A stretch of 64,000 nt of DNA from Oegoconia quadripuncta (GCA_949316235.1 OX438759.1:13925618-13989617); one strand, 5' to 3'. Shown: positions 1 to 10,613, counted from the stretch's first letter. The notes: a model not told the origin generated them from the sequence alone. Numbers and translations are program-made.

Positions 1-313
1 TATTAGGTAGTTCTGTGGAAAGGTCAACACGGTCAAATCGATGAGATACGTGGGTTAAATAAGTGGCAATTTTGTCCTTATTATGTGAACTGAGTATAGG
101 CGAAGGTAGGCGAGAAGAAATGACGGTCAGGCATTTTTGTAGTTCCGCCAAATCTGTCTCAACTGGGTAGGGGCTTGAAGAAGAAGAAGGAAGATGGATG
201 TTCGCGCAGAGAAGGGAACGTAAGTCTTCTGCTGTTGATGAGGAATCAAAAAGGATATCCCGAACTTTAAGCTCATAGATTAACTCAGGCTTGTTCAATA
301 AAGCTGGGTCCAT
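1..313 (-). CDS. gag-like protein of an LTR retrotransposon, N-terminal part, cut by the window edge
   Basis: Reading the minus strand from the ATG at 313, 104 codons are open with no stop up to base 1, and an in-frame TAA lies about 14 codons upstream, so this is the first methionine. The N-terminus contains the string KPELIYELKVRD followed by a TAEDLRSLL helix, then a serine-rich stretch and a charged helical region. This layout resembles the gag N-terminus of insect Ty3/gypsy elements, but the assignment is from memory of the pattern, not a search. The frame lies downstream of an LTR and primer-site candidate at 1151-1522 in the same orientation, about 840 bases away. The frame is undamaged, which suggests a young copy. 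The rest (nucleocapsid, pol, 3' LTR) would lie left of base 1. BEL/Pao is the main alternative class. Confidence 0.72.
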   Translation of the reverse strand, partial: MDPALLNKPELIYELKVRDILFDSSSTAEDLRSLLCANIHLPSSSSSPYPVETDLAELQKCLTVISSRLPSPILSSHNKDKIATYLTHVSHRFDRVDLSTELPN

Positions 314-1138
314 TTTGAGTTCGCTCAGAATAATTGGAAGTAAAATTTATACCAAAAAAAGTAGAAAGTAATTTATATTGATCCGAAAAAATGAACGAAG
401 TAGGTATTACTAAACGAGAGAAAAGGTGTCAGAAAAATTAAAGATACTTGACAGTAGCTCAGAACAATATTATGTCAAAAGAAAAATGTATCAGAAAAAA
501 AAAAACTAAAGAGAAAGCCATAAACAAAAAAGAAAATATGTGTCAGAAAAATTTACAATTGACAAATTGGCTGACAAATTATGACCACTCAACAAAGTTA
601 TGTGTGAAATTGTATGAAAATGGATATAATTTAGAAATAACTCTCCCCTATTATTAAATCTAATTGTTTTCAGACGGTATGGGACTTACCGTGAAAACAA
701 TTGATACAAAGCTAGGTAGGAAAGTAGGAAACCTGCCTAAAATAAATAAAATATAATGAGAATGGAAAAGGTACTAAATGTTACATGAATGATGACGAAC
801 GTGAAAATAAAACGAATACACAATTCAAATTAGGCCAAAAGAGAGATCAAAATATGTAGGTACGTATGCCGATAGTGGCTTTTAGAATTTGGAAAAAAAA
901 ATGAAAAATGGTATACTTACAAATAAAATATAAAAAACACTTTACAAATATAAAAACACTGAACAAAACACTTAATGTCCTTAAATGTAGGTCTTGAGCT
1001 GAAGTCTGGCCGGAGAGAAGGTGAAGAAACGGAGGTGTAGAGATGATGACGGGAGAGATGTGGAAATGCTGGATGACACGTAGTGAAGAGCACAAACCGG
1101 GATGACACGAAGAAAAATGTGGTGGGCTGCTACCTGGT
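314..1138 (-). other. long untranslated leader of the LTR element
   Basis: About 825 bases lie between the primer-site candidate and the gag-like ATG. They are AT-rich with many T runs (minus strand) and short stop-ridden frames; the open frames here overlap each other and look accidental. I see no second gene. Spliced leaders of this length occur in insect LTR elements. Confidence 0.45.
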
Positions 1139-1158
1139 AGGGAACGTTGAGGCGCCAA
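1139..1158 (-). other. candidate primer-binding site
   Basis: Directly after the LTR end the minus strand reads TTGGCGCCTCAACGTTCCC. TGGCGCC plus CAACG resembles the complement of the 3' end of tRNA-Lys used by several retroelements, with one extra base. The position one base after the LTR CA is typical. Confidence 0.45.
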
Positions 1159-1522
1159 TGTCGCGGTTCTGTGACACTCTCAGCTGCCGTAGGTAGATAT
1201 AGGAATTGGGCGCCGTAGAGAGGATGAGGTTCAGGGTCGCAGGTTTCAGGCCCCTACCAGGACTGCAGCCACTGATGAACGGTGAAGAAGGTGAAGGGCA
1301 GGTGAAGAAGGGATAGGCACTTGTAAACTCAATAATATTATAATAATTTAAAATAAAAGGAAAACGAAAGAATAGTTTTAGCTCGCAAGCTGCGTCAAGA
1401 CTCGACTAGATTTTGAAAATAATTTAGAATTCAGAATTTTGAATAATGTTCCAAAAAAGAAAACGCCAAAGAGATTACCGAAAAGAAGACGGAATTTAGG
1501 GGAGGTTGTACACCTCGTTACA
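1159..1522 (-). mobile_element. 5' LTR of the gypsy-like retrotransposon
   Basis: On the minus strand the block begins TGTAACGAGGTGTACAACC at 1522 and ends ..CGACA at 1159, so it has the expected TG...CA ends, about 364 bp apart. A TTGGCGCC primer-site-like motif follows immediately. The left part is AT-rich and the right part is GC-richer, as in many insect LTRs. The second LTR is outside the window, so the boundaries and target duplication cannot be confirmed. Confidence 0.6.
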
Positions 1523-1601
1523 ATATATCTATTTAATCATGTCCAATTGTATTTTTTAATGGAGATTCTTCATATACCTACCTATGTTGTCTGTGTTTGA
1601 A

Positions 1602-1860
1602 TATCGATACAGTGTCACATCACTATTCGTTTGACGCGCCCGTCGCCCGTCGTCTGCGGATCGTAAAACTTTTCGCGCGTAAACGTCATGATTGACATTG
1701 GGTAGCAGCTGTAGCGCTGCGCAGCACCTTTTGTGAATTTGTCGTCTAATCGCAGTGTTGATATAAAGCTGATCGGAATTGTGCTAAATTTTAATACATT
1801 CGGTTATAACCGAGGTCAATGTACGGTGAATATGATCTTTGAAGCGAAAATATTTGAAGA
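1602..1860 (+). promoter_or_regulatory. candidate host promoter or first exon with a DREF-type site
   Basis: TATCGATA, the core of the insect DREF element, lies at 1602-1609. It is followed by a CpG-rich stretch (1630-1740: GACGCGCCCGTCGCCCGTCG, GCGCTGCGCAGC) unlike the AT-rich surroundings and not repeated elsewhere in the window. No TATA box or long frame follows. The LTR element ends 80 bases to the left and points away. Alternative: an old GC-rich repeat fragment seen once. Confidence 0.3.
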
Positions 1861-2157
1861 GGTTATAATTTATATCTATTATCGAGGGTAGTATATTTAC
1901 GAGTATATCGTTGATTTTTACACTTTTTTGGGTGATAATATTTTTTCCAAACTAAACTGGATATTAAAGATAATGTTATTGAATATTTTTATAAAACTAT
2001 TGATTAGGCATTGCAAGCGCTACATTATGTCCTTTTGTCGACATAAAAATATTTTCTATTTAGTAATTTGGCCTTTACAGTTACGTTAAATAGGCTACAT
2101 ACCCATAAATTGGAACAGTTAGTACTTACATAAAAAAACTATAATGCGTTAATAAAA

Positions 2158-2300
2158 GTTAATAGCATTGTTGTGTTCCGGTTGACAGAGATAAGATAGC
2201 CAGTGCCCCAAATGTGTTGGGGTTTCCGGGTCAGTACGCCTCCACCTTCGACCTCAGTACGAACCCGTTGTGCATAAAAAAAAAGAAAAAAATAATAAAG
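2158..2300 (+). repeat. SINE-B, 5'-truncated copy (3' half)
   Basis: Matches the 3' half of the full copies at 10614 and 28129: GTTAATAGCATTGTTGTG, GAGATAAGATAGCCAGT, GGGTTTCCGGGTCAGTACGC, ending CGTTGTGCATAAAAAAAAA. An internal piece around the TTCACTTAACATCAGG block is deleted. Confidence 0.8.
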
Positions 2301-3059
2301 AAAAGAGACCTTCCTACTCTAGAGGTTATGCTCGCAAATTTTCTGACACTATTCTAAATTAAAATTGACGACAAACCCAACTCAGTATCACGTAGTTTAC
2401 AATCCGCTGTATAGAACGTTTCTTGAACTAGTCCTCGAGGCTATAAAATCTAGCCAGACATCTATCCAGCCGGTCCCGTCTCTGGCCGTAAAACGTACCT
2501 AAAATAAGCCATAAAATATTGTCTGAGTATTTAAATTTATCTGTAGCACTATACGACCAGGTTAATAGGAAACTTGGATGCTAGGTCCAGATAAAAGGGC
2601 ATGATTCTTAGCTGTTTGTAAAGAATTGTCCCTTTGGAGTATAAGGAATGGGGTCGTATTGTTTGCCTTCAACATATATTAGGCTCTTATACGAAATTGA
2701 ATAGGATTGGGGAAGGGGGACTCTTTTTAACCTGTCTTTATAAAAAAAGAGTTGTACAACGCACATCCTTATCCTCGATGTTGTTGTAACTAGGGAAGTT
2801 AGGCAATTCTGGTCTTGGAAAATATTATTATAAAGCTATAAAAGTGGTTCATGCATGACATGAAGTGACATGAATAATCTAAAACTGTGTCTATCCTGTA
2901 GGGTGTTGGAACTATAAACCAGACATACCATGTAGTGGTAACACCGAAATGAGCATTATAGTAGGTTAGTAGTTTAAGGTAGTAGTAATGATTCGACATT
3001 ACCTGTCTATATTTTTCATACGCCCATATGGTTCAATGTAAATAAAGTTTGCGTTATAG
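2301..3059. other. no gene or recognised element
   Basis: AT-rich single-copy-looking sequence. The short minus-strand frame at 2799-2999 has no coding character I can recognise. Confidence 0.5.
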
Positions 3060-3421
3060 TTAAGGTCTTAGCATACGTGACGGGTAATTTCTCGAACGGA
3101 ACGGAGACGGGACGGGTATAGTTCCTAACGTGAAAGTGGTTTTAAAACATACGTACAGTGACGGTGTTCAACGATAGTCGTGCTAGTGCTGCAACCATAT
3201 TTCAGCACAAAATGTTCGATTTTACTTTTGAAGAACTAGCAATGGTTGCCGTAGCATTAGATGAAGAAGATGCCATAACGATGTTTTTTCTATTGCCGTC
3301 CCGTTCCACCCGTGTTTCTCGCCACGTGTATTTTATTGCTATGTTTTTAAATGCAACGATGTCAAAAAATCGTCCCGTTCCGTCCGGTACGAGAAACACG
3401 TCACGTATGCTAAGACCTTAA
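3060..3421 (+). mobile_element. PIF/Harbinger-like MITE with ~50-bp terminal inverted repeats
   Basis: The ends are inverted copies: left GGTCTTAGCATACGTGACG, right CGTCACGTATGCTAAGACC, with imperfect pairing continuing about 50 bp inward through GAACGGAACGG/CCGTTCCGTCC. Both ends are flanked by TTAA (3060-3063 and 3418-3421), which allows a 3-bp TTA or TAA duplication as in PIF/Harbinger, or TTAA as in piggyBac. Inside, on the plus strand from about 3211, the translated stretch FTFEELAMVAVALDEEDA resembles the start of Harbinger-type transposases. The frame then continues for about 60 residues with no family resemblance, so most of the gene is deleted. Length 362 bp, one copy in the window. 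Confidence 0.72.
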
Positions 3422-4134
3422 ATCATACAGGGCGTAATGCCACTAGGAACCATAGCCGAACTCAGCCGAAAACTGTTGGACGTCCCTACTAAAGGTGGTT
3501 TCAGAATGGTTTACTTTGTATAGGGACTATGGTTCCTTGGGGAAAGTTATTCGTAATCAAGAGTGACGTCACCAGTTAATGGGAATTACACGAACTCAAT
3601 TTCACCCTGTGTAATAATAAGATTTCCAGTGGCTTTGATCTGTTCCATGAATTCCATGGATTTCAAACACAATGATAACTAGTGGTGAAGGTTTATCTAA
3701 CAATGACAGTCCTACGACAATGCCACTTCGAAATTAATTTAGTAGTTGTTTAAGTAGCTACTTCAATTAAAATTGTCGCGTGTTCAAACGTCCTAGGTAG
3801 TCGGAGACTATCATCTAAAATATAATTATCATCTTCAGCTCTACTTTCAGCTACTACGTCACTATTGGGGCACAGCCTCTTCTCACTGGCAGAGTAAGTA
3901 GGTAATAACAATAACACAATTACGTGACTATATTAAAGGTTTTTAATTTTTAATTGCAGTTCCTTTTTGAATGACCTTTTTGTGAAAATATTTTTTTTTA
4001 CAATGTAACAATTCTTTCTTCACTATTCTATTGGCTGTACGTTTATTCGAAAATTTGTGACTAAGCAAATTTGTGAAATTTCTTTTTTTCACAATGGGAC
4101 ATTTAGAGAAAAGACATTTCGAGCAAAGGACATT
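3422..4134. other. no gene; a short inverted pair only
   Basis: AGGAACCATAG near 3448 and CTATGGTTCCT near 3527 are inverted copies 70 bases apart, possibly the ends of a tiny element. Otherwise unassigned AT-rich sequence. Confidence 0.4.
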
Positions 4135-4870
4135 ATGCGCTGAGACGGGAGAGAGTATGGGGCATAATCCACCACGCGGGCCCAGTTTGGATTAGTGGAT
4201 TTCGGATTCGTACAATAGCAGAATACATAAAGTTTAAATTAGTAAACAAGGTCTTCGAAAAACCTACCTAATTTAAGAGAAGTTAATTTACATTTCTGTG
4301 TCTATAATTGAATTAGGAATTTAAGAACCACGCCATTACCTGTGTAGCATTCTTCACCGACTATCGACCACCACACCATTCTGTGTGGCCACCTGACAAT
4401 CAGTGTTTTCAGCCGCTTGTGTAGGCCACCGACTTGGCTTAACGACTGTCCTCAATTAAAAACAACGCGGACCGACTCTTTACACCCTTTGCAATATTAT
4501 ATGCACCATATGCATATATCAGGTGTCGAGGTCGGGGGTTCAATAAATGAGACTCGTATAGTCTATTGTGATGTTACACGAACAAGGCCCTTTAATTATT
4601 AGCAAGTGTATTTATAACATCGGTATCGGTGCTGTCTGAACGATATGCGTCTAAGTTGCAGTAAACCATTGCGCTACGGTTAAACACCGAAATGAGGCAA
4701 GGTTATCAATATACTACAACTCCCCTGAAAAGTCTATCTCACCTTGGAAGCATGGGAACTCGTATTAAAATGTAACTATTGGTCACCCATCCAAGGAGTG
4801 ACCGCACCAGACATTGCTTGACTTCGCTAATCGAAAACGAATAACGAAGGCGACTGCTCCCTGGGGATCT
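4135..4870 (-). repeat. SINE-C (5S-rRNA-like), decayed and interrupted
   Basis: Blocks at 4140-4235, 4390-4460 and 4755-4850 match, in order, the copy at 18545-18822. The last block, read on the minus strand, has GCGAAGTCAAGCAATG and CTCCTTGGATGGGTGACC, which match the internal-promoter half of 5S rRNA. The gaps between blocks look like later insertions; the one at 4460-4740 is unidentified. Confidence 0.55.
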
Positions 4871-4897
4871 ACCGCCTAACTCAAAATAGCGATACCA

Positions 4898-4969
4898 ATG
4901 CATCCATCCTTGTCATTGTGTTGCGATATGACAAGGACGAACAGTGCATTGACGTCAAACGATAACAAT
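4898..4969 (+). repeat. hairpin element, copy 1
   Basis: A stem-loop sequence (CCTTGTC ... GACAAGG, with ATGCA/TGCAT outside) followed by GACGTCAAACGATAACAAT. Nearly the same sequence is found at 5227-5301, and a SINE-A copy sits exactly between the two. Confidence 0.6.
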
Positions 4970-5224
4970 AAATAAATAAATAAATATCTTTGCACATACA
5001 CACAGCGCCATCTAGTTCTACACTAAGCAATTAGGCTTGTATTATGGTTACCAGATGGTTGTTAAACTACACAAATACATTTTTTTGTAAATAAATATAT
5101 GTATAAATGAAAAACATACACATGTCTGTATTCATCATACCAACATATGCCCCTAGCGGAATTCGAACCTCTGATATTTTGGTATAGCATTCAGAGTTTC
5201 TAACGACTACACCAAACGGATCGT
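4970..5224 (-). repeat. SINE-A, full copy
   Basis: Minus strand runs from a tRNA-like head (A-box-like GGTGTAGTCGTTAGAAAC, B-box-like GGTTCGAATTCC) through a body containing AACCATCTGGTA and GATGGCGCTGTGTGTATGTG to a TAAATATTT/AATA-rich tail. It has mutations in the B box compared with 23117-23384. Confidence 0.82.
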
Positions 5225-5226
5225 AA

Positions 5227-5301
5227 ATGCATTGTCCGTCCTTGTCATTGTGTTACGATAAGACAAGGACAGACAGTGCATTAATGTCAAACGATAACAA
5301 T
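5227..5301 (+). repeat. hairpin element, copy 2
   Basis: Arms 5227-5246 and 5262-5281 pair at 18 of 20 positions around a 15-base loop; GTCAAACGATAACAAT follows. Direct duplicate of 4898-4969. Confidence 0.6.
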
Positions 5302-6361
5302 TCCCAAAGCAATCGGTCTGACTGCAGGAGTGTTTCATCGAAAATACGATAACTTCCCATTATATCATTTTACGCAATTTATAACACTACGCCCGTTTTA
5401 ACGCAAATTCTATTCTCGCAATTCCAAAGACGTCTCTCTTTATAGACCGGTAGTGCAATATGTCATCGCCTAACGACGTATGGTCTGCACACCCGTCTCA
5501 AATCTCAATTCGTGGTGTACCGCGGTATTTCCAACCGAGCAGTTTGATTGGCTAATAAAGTGCTCGGCATTATCTTGGCGACATCTTTTGAACTGATGCA
5601 TTGTTTTGGAAGGCGATAGATTAATTTTCACTGTGATGTAGGACTGTTTGAAACGTTCGCTCTTTACCTTTGTTTTGTGGAACATTGGAAGCAAGTTTAG
5701 ACTTTGGCATTATGAGTTTTAATCTTTTGGAAAAATCTAGTTAAAGCAAAGGAATCCGAGGCCATACAGCTTAGTCTTCTGTAATATTAGTATTCTCCAG
5801 TTAAGTAGCAGAACCTGCCCCTGTAGCATAACATCGTTTGCCGCGCGCGACGTGGGAGTGGGATGGTTGTATATTTCATCCAAGCGTATGAGCAGAACAA
5901 ATAATATCTCGTGCGACATATAAACGTATATCGGGCCTGTCATGCTGCTATAATCCAAAAATGTGAATCAGCCTGTAACAATTTAAATTATGCATTTAGA
6001 ATAAGTTCTTTTGTGCAAAATTTAAACATCAATCAAACGTTACGTTCATTCAAAAGTGCACAATTCCATTCATCGATTACGATTTTTAGCATTGCCTTTG
6101 AATTTCTACCGAAGAATATTATGAATGTAATACCGTCACCAAAGTATAAATTGCAAATTTAGAAAACCCCCGAGGAACAAATGATGATATCATTCAGATA
6201 GACCAACCGACAGTGTTAAAAAGCTAAATATCTTCGGCTTAACTGATTTAAATGAGGAAGTAGGTAAGCGGAAAACAAATAGAGGCAGACAGCAATTTTG
6301 TTCTATACTATTTAGTGACAAGTGAGTAGTGGTGATTTTCTCAATATCATTATATAACATT
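5302..6361. other. no gene or recognised element
   Basis: Several overlapping short frames on both strands, none with a recognisable domain. A small GC-richer patch at 5845-5865 is the only deviation. Confidence 0.45.
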
Positions 6362-6917
6362 GCATCATCATCATATCAAGCACAGGCCGTCCACTGGTGA
6401 ACAAAGGCCTACCCCATAGAATTCCAGAGCGACCGGTTGGAAGCGGCCTGCATCCAGCGATTTCCCGCGATCTTGTGAGTGGACGTCCTTCGCTGAGCTT
6501 GCCGGTGCGTGGTCTCCACTCGAGAACTTTTTTTTTTAATGGTTAACTGGATTGGCCACAATCTCACCTGATGGGAAGTGACGATGTGGCCGAAGATGAA
6601 GCACGCGATCTCAGTAGATGCCTATTCACCCTGCTCTTGAAGATCCCAAGGTTGTAGGATTCAGGAAAGACTGACGCCGGAAGGGAGTTCCATGCCTTGG
6701 CTGTCCCACTTTTAATGTCCCACCAGCCATCAATTCTTCGAGCTATGTGCCCTTCCCATTGCCACCTCAACTTCCTAACCCGCTGGGCTGTCAATGACCT
6801 ACGGATTTCTTCTCCTTCTTTCGAGCATGTAGTGAAACGCCAAGCGTCGCCCTCTCCATAGCTCATTGTGTGACTTTGAGCTTCCTTGCGAGGCCTATAG
6901 CGAGAGGACAATGCCAT
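6362..6917 (-). pseudogene. RTE-type LINE, C-terminal reverse-transcriptase remnant with an insertion
   Basis: On the minus strand from 6917 the translation carries RKLRWQWEGHIARRIDGWW, close to the KLKWQWAGHIARR.DGRW block that follows the RT domain in lepidopteran RTE elements. It is broken at about 6718 by a foreign LINE tail and resumes at 6527 with VLEWRPRTGKLSEGRPLTRS, then a frameshift, then GRPLFTSGRPVLDMMM, the usual RTE end before the (GAT)n tail at 6364-6370. The continuous 117-codon frame 6917-6564 therefore joins two unrelated LINEs and is not a host gene. Confidence 0.75.
6528..6718 (-). mobile_element. truncated LINE 3' end nested inside the RTE remnant
   Basis: Minus strand: translation AWNSLPASVFPESYNLGIFK typical of the extreme C-terminus of non-LTR retrotransposons, a stop, then the 3' UTR string CCCATCAGGTGAGATTGTGG and an A10 tail (T run at 6528-6537). 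Related tails lie at 42944-43015 and 43708-43825. Strong 5' truncation is normal for LINE insertions. Confidence 0.75.
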
Positions 6918-7347
6918 TAGTCATCACTGCATCAAGTACTGAGGTATTTTGCACTAGAAGAAGTTGCGCAGATATTGCATAGTACCCCTTAATTCTTTAA
7001 TTTTATATACTTTCCCTAATAGTTCAAACCTTATATTAGTAGCCATAAAGTCTATCTACAAGTGCATACCAAAGCAATTGACGGCCGTATGCTAATGCGC
7101 GAAATGGCTTTATTTTCTTCACAAGAGGAATCCTTGGAAATCATTCGGATTTATACAGGCACTTAACTCGTGCAACACCGGTATGCCGGGTAGGATTAAC
7201 TGAACAGCTTCTAAGAGTTCGCCTGGGTCTAGGAGGGCGTACTCAGTTAAGGTCATTTCACAGCAACGCGAGACAATTTTTCAATACTTCATAAACTCAG
7301 GTCCTAGCCTGGTCGTCAAGTTGAAGCTGAAGCTCAACATTAATCGC

Positions 7348-7614
7348 AACGACCTGTTTGGTGTAGTGGTTAGCAACTCTGACCACTATACCAAAAGGTT
7401 GTGGGTTCGAATCCCGCTAGGGGCATATGTTTGTGTGATGAATACGGACATGTGTACCCGAGTCATGGATGTTTTCATTTATAATAAGTATTTATTTACT
7501 AAAAAAAATCTATTTATGTAGTATATCAACCATCTGGTATCCGCAACACAAGCCTATAGTTGCTTACTGTGGAACTAGATGGCGCTGTGTGTATGTCTAA
7601 GGATATTTATTATT
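7348..7614 (+). repeat. SINE-A, full copy
   Basis: Head GACCTGTTTGGTGTAGTGG (A box) and GGGTTCGAATCCCGCTAGGG (B box), body with AACCATCTGGTATCCGCAAC and GATGGCGCTGTGTGTATGTC, tail of TTATTATTATT. The head looks like a tRNA gene but is part of the SINE. Confidence 0.85.
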
Positions 7615-8310
7615 ATTATTTATAAACTTAACGTAACTTTTTAAATTTAAAATAACGTAACTTTTCGTAAATTTTTTACCATACCTAAGGAAAAAATAGG
7701 GCATATTAGCTAAGTGAAATAGAAGGTATGCCTGGCATAGGTATATAGTTTTTTTTTCAATACCATCATCGAATAAAGCGTTAATTGTCTCATTTAACGG
7801 TCTCCTTTGTAGCCTATTCCACATAATTACATCATTAAAAAAAATAAGGAAAACTTGGAGAAAATATGTGATCCAAATAAATTTCGTATGATAGGTAGGA
7901 ACCCTACAAATCTCGCCAGTCGCATATCAAAAACCGAACAGCGCGGGCGTTTTTGAAAAAAAAATAATTAAATACCTATGCCAATACCTAACTTCTATTT
8001 CACTTACCTAATATGCCCTATTTTTTTTCCTTATGGTAAAAAAAACGCACCCGGTATATTAATCGATATTGTAATCCCGAGTGAGGAAAAATCGGGGCCC
8101 TTGCCGCGCCAAGCACCTCCTAACTTATCTTCGAAAAGAAGCATTGAAGATAAGTTTTCAGAAATACATAATTTTCAACGAATGTCAGAACTTATATAAT
8201 AAAAGCTTTCCGTACTTAGACTTTGTCTACCTTTTTATTTTGCAATGCGTTACGCGACTTTGCCTACATGTGCAAGTACATTTTACTATTTCTCGACTCG
8301 TCAGTGAGAT

Positions 8311-8506
8311 CTGTGTGCGAAGTGTAAGTTTTGTCTCGTTTTTAACATTACCATCGCGTTCGCGTTTACGAAAAAAGTCCCTATGAAAAAAATCGTTTTG
8401 CAAACTATCCGCTAGAGGCGCTGCACATTTCTCCATACAAATCGTCACGTAAACGTGAACGCGGTAGTAAAGTTAAGTCGAAACAAAACTTACACTCCGC
8501 CCTCTG
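8311..8506 (+). mobile_element. MITE-1, CTG-flanked, copy 1
   Basis: Imperfect terminal inverted repeats of about 45 bp: left TGTGCGAAGTGTAAGTTTTG, right (complement) AGGGCGGAGTGTAAGTTTTG, each bordered by CTG. Core holds GCGTTCGCGTTTACG and CAGCGCC-type sequence. Other copies: 10446, 30379, 63262. Superfamily not determined. Confidence 0.75.
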
Positions 8507-9409
8507 TTCTGTCGTGTAATCTCCTCCTTGTTCAAAACACGACATTGACGCAATATCACGAGATTATCTTTCCAGAAAACTATAAACCTAACTCTTCATA
8601 AAACTCTACAATCGAGAGGATTTACATGTAAAAAGGTCCCAGGAATTCTCACTATGAATAATGCACCCGCCGGTTACCTCCAGTAGGTATAAATACTTTG
8701 TTTTGGTTTATTTAATAATTAATATATTATGTAATCTTTGTTTTTTGTTTATTTTTCTAAAATACTATGTAATGTTGTCAACATATCCGCAATCGGAAGT
8801 AATTTGACGCAGACTTTTTTTACATTAAAGCTATTTGAAGTCTCCGGGAAATTATGATTTTGAACTCTTGGAACACCAGGTTTAACTTCTGTTATATCAT
8901 ATTATTTGAATTTGAAACTAATGTGTGGAACAAGACGTATATATTGTATGCTTTGTTTTAATTACGTTGTATATTTAGTAGAGATAAAGCCACCCACCCG
9001 ACGCGGCTTATCACAAAAACTTTAATTTTGAATTTGGATACAGTAAACAACATATCAAGAACTTTAGTTCGTTTTGCGGCGGACTATACGTTGAATATTT
9101 TACGTGTCCATTTTATCAAGTGTCAAATGGACGTTGGTGTCTTTTTGCAAATAAAAATCCATTAGTGTGGTTCATTGACCATTTGATAAATCCTCAAATA
9201 TAGTTACATGACATGTGAAGGAAGGATTTCATGTTGGGTTCTCTCGGACATTGTAGGTTGGAAGATAATTCAAAGACCCTTGAGACTCCTAAAACAAAAT
9301 ATGGGTAAGTCATACACGTTGCAATGTGAATGTATACTCTAGGATCCTTTTCCTTTACAGGAAGACAAAATAATGGATACTACACCACGCTCTCAAACTA
9401 ACGCGTGCG

Positions 9410-9505
9410 ACTCTCTTTTTTTACCCGACTACGGGGAAGGGTTATGATTTTAATACCCTATGTATGTATGTGTGTATGTATGTGGGTATGGATGTGTATA
9501 TAGGT
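9410..9505 (+). repeat. 'pCCCGACTACGG' repeat with (ATGT)n microsatellite
   Basis: TTTTTTTACCCGACTACGG, GGGTTATGATTTTAATACCC, then ATGTATGTATGTGTGTATG. The same association is at 21165-21230 in reverse, so this is a microsatellite-associated interspersed element rather than a simple repeat. Confidence 0.65.
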
Positions 9506-9757
9506 AAAAATTAATAATCATAGGTAAAGAGTTGAGTGTAGTGCATCTCCAGGCAAATTGTACTTGTTGTAAATTGTGTGATACCTACATAACAAAACTA
9601 ACAATCCATGTAAGTTATGACTTGTATTGTTTTTTTTTTGTAATCCATTTGGTAGTGATCCAGCTATTTTTATATTCTTACCATCATTATTGTACCTGTG
9701 TATCACAAAGAAATAAATGAATATGAATATGCATGTTCCATCATAGCGATCATTTAA

Positions 9758-9965
9758 CTATATATTATAAATGCGAAAGTTAGAATGTTTGTTTGTTAAT
9801 CATGGGGAAATGGATTTGGATGAAATTTGGAATATAGGTAGAAAATACCCTGGATTAAAACATATGATATTTTATCCGGTTAAAGTGAGTAGTTCCAGTG
9901 GGATAAACGATTTAAACATGGCCGCGATAAAGTTATTCCCGCCAAATTTCAATGTCTGCATTTTG
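9758..9965 (+). mobile_element. Helitron-like short element (Lep1-type), copy
   Basis: TATTATAAATGCGAAAGTTAG, GGATTTGGATGAAATTTGG, ACCCTGGA, TGAGTAGTTCCAGTGGGATAAACG: the usual order of the abundant lepidopteran Lep1-like repeat. The CTAG end is not clear here. Confidence 0.6.
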
Positions 9966-10445
9966 TTGTGTTCCGGTGTGAAGTAACAAAGCTCATAAAG
10001 ATAAATAACAGTAGAAATCCATTTATAACAGTTACCTTGTGAATATTATTAGCACCTTCCTCCTTCGAGTTTGCCCACTATTATCAATTTAACATCCTGC
10101 GAGATTTACACACTTATTTGAAGATTCGAAATAAAAATATCATTAACCTAAACCGTGGTTCAGCTCTGTATCAAACTTCACACAATTCGGTTCAGTCTTT
10201 ACAGCGCGATTGAAGTGACAAACGTTGAAAATTTCGCATTTCGAATATACTGTGGGTTCATTAGGTCTACCTATAACGGGATAAACTGCGAGGCGCGCGC
10301 ACACGCTTGGCGGCAAAAATGCAGGTGGCATACCGAACACCATAATCAGCAGGGTAGGCGCGAGACGCTACAATGTTGCCGTTGCGAGGTCAAGGCAGAG
10401 GCGACGGCGTGTCTCGAACTCTTCTGTCTAATCGTAATCCAGTCC

Positions 10446-10613
10446 GAGGGCGGAGTGTGAGTTTTGTTTCGACTTAACTTTACGTCCGCGTTGAATATTT
10501 GTATGAAGAAATGTGCAGCGCCTCTAGCGGATAGTTTGCAAAACGATTTTTTTTTTCATAGATACTTTTTGCGTAAACGCGAACGCGATGGTAAAGTTAA
10601 AAACGAGACAAAA
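10446..10613 (-). mobile_element. MITE-1 copy 2, one end missing
   Basis: GAGGGCGGAGTGTGAGTTTTG at 10446, AAATGTGCAGCGCCTCTAGCG in the middle, and AAAGTTAAAAACGAGACAAA at the right. The last ~15 bases of the TIR are replaced by the head of SINE-B at 10614. Confidence 0.75.

Noticed and set aside
3448..3537. Inverted 11-mers AGGAACCATAG/CTATGGTTCCT as a transposon
   Set aside because: Too short to exclude chance in 64 kb; no flanking duplication.
7348..7425. tRNA-gene-like A and B boxes (also at 10616, 20707, 23120, 26618, 28130)
   Set aside because: Each is followed by a shared body and A/T-rich tail repeated across the window; they are SINE heads, and the cloverleaf pairing is poor.
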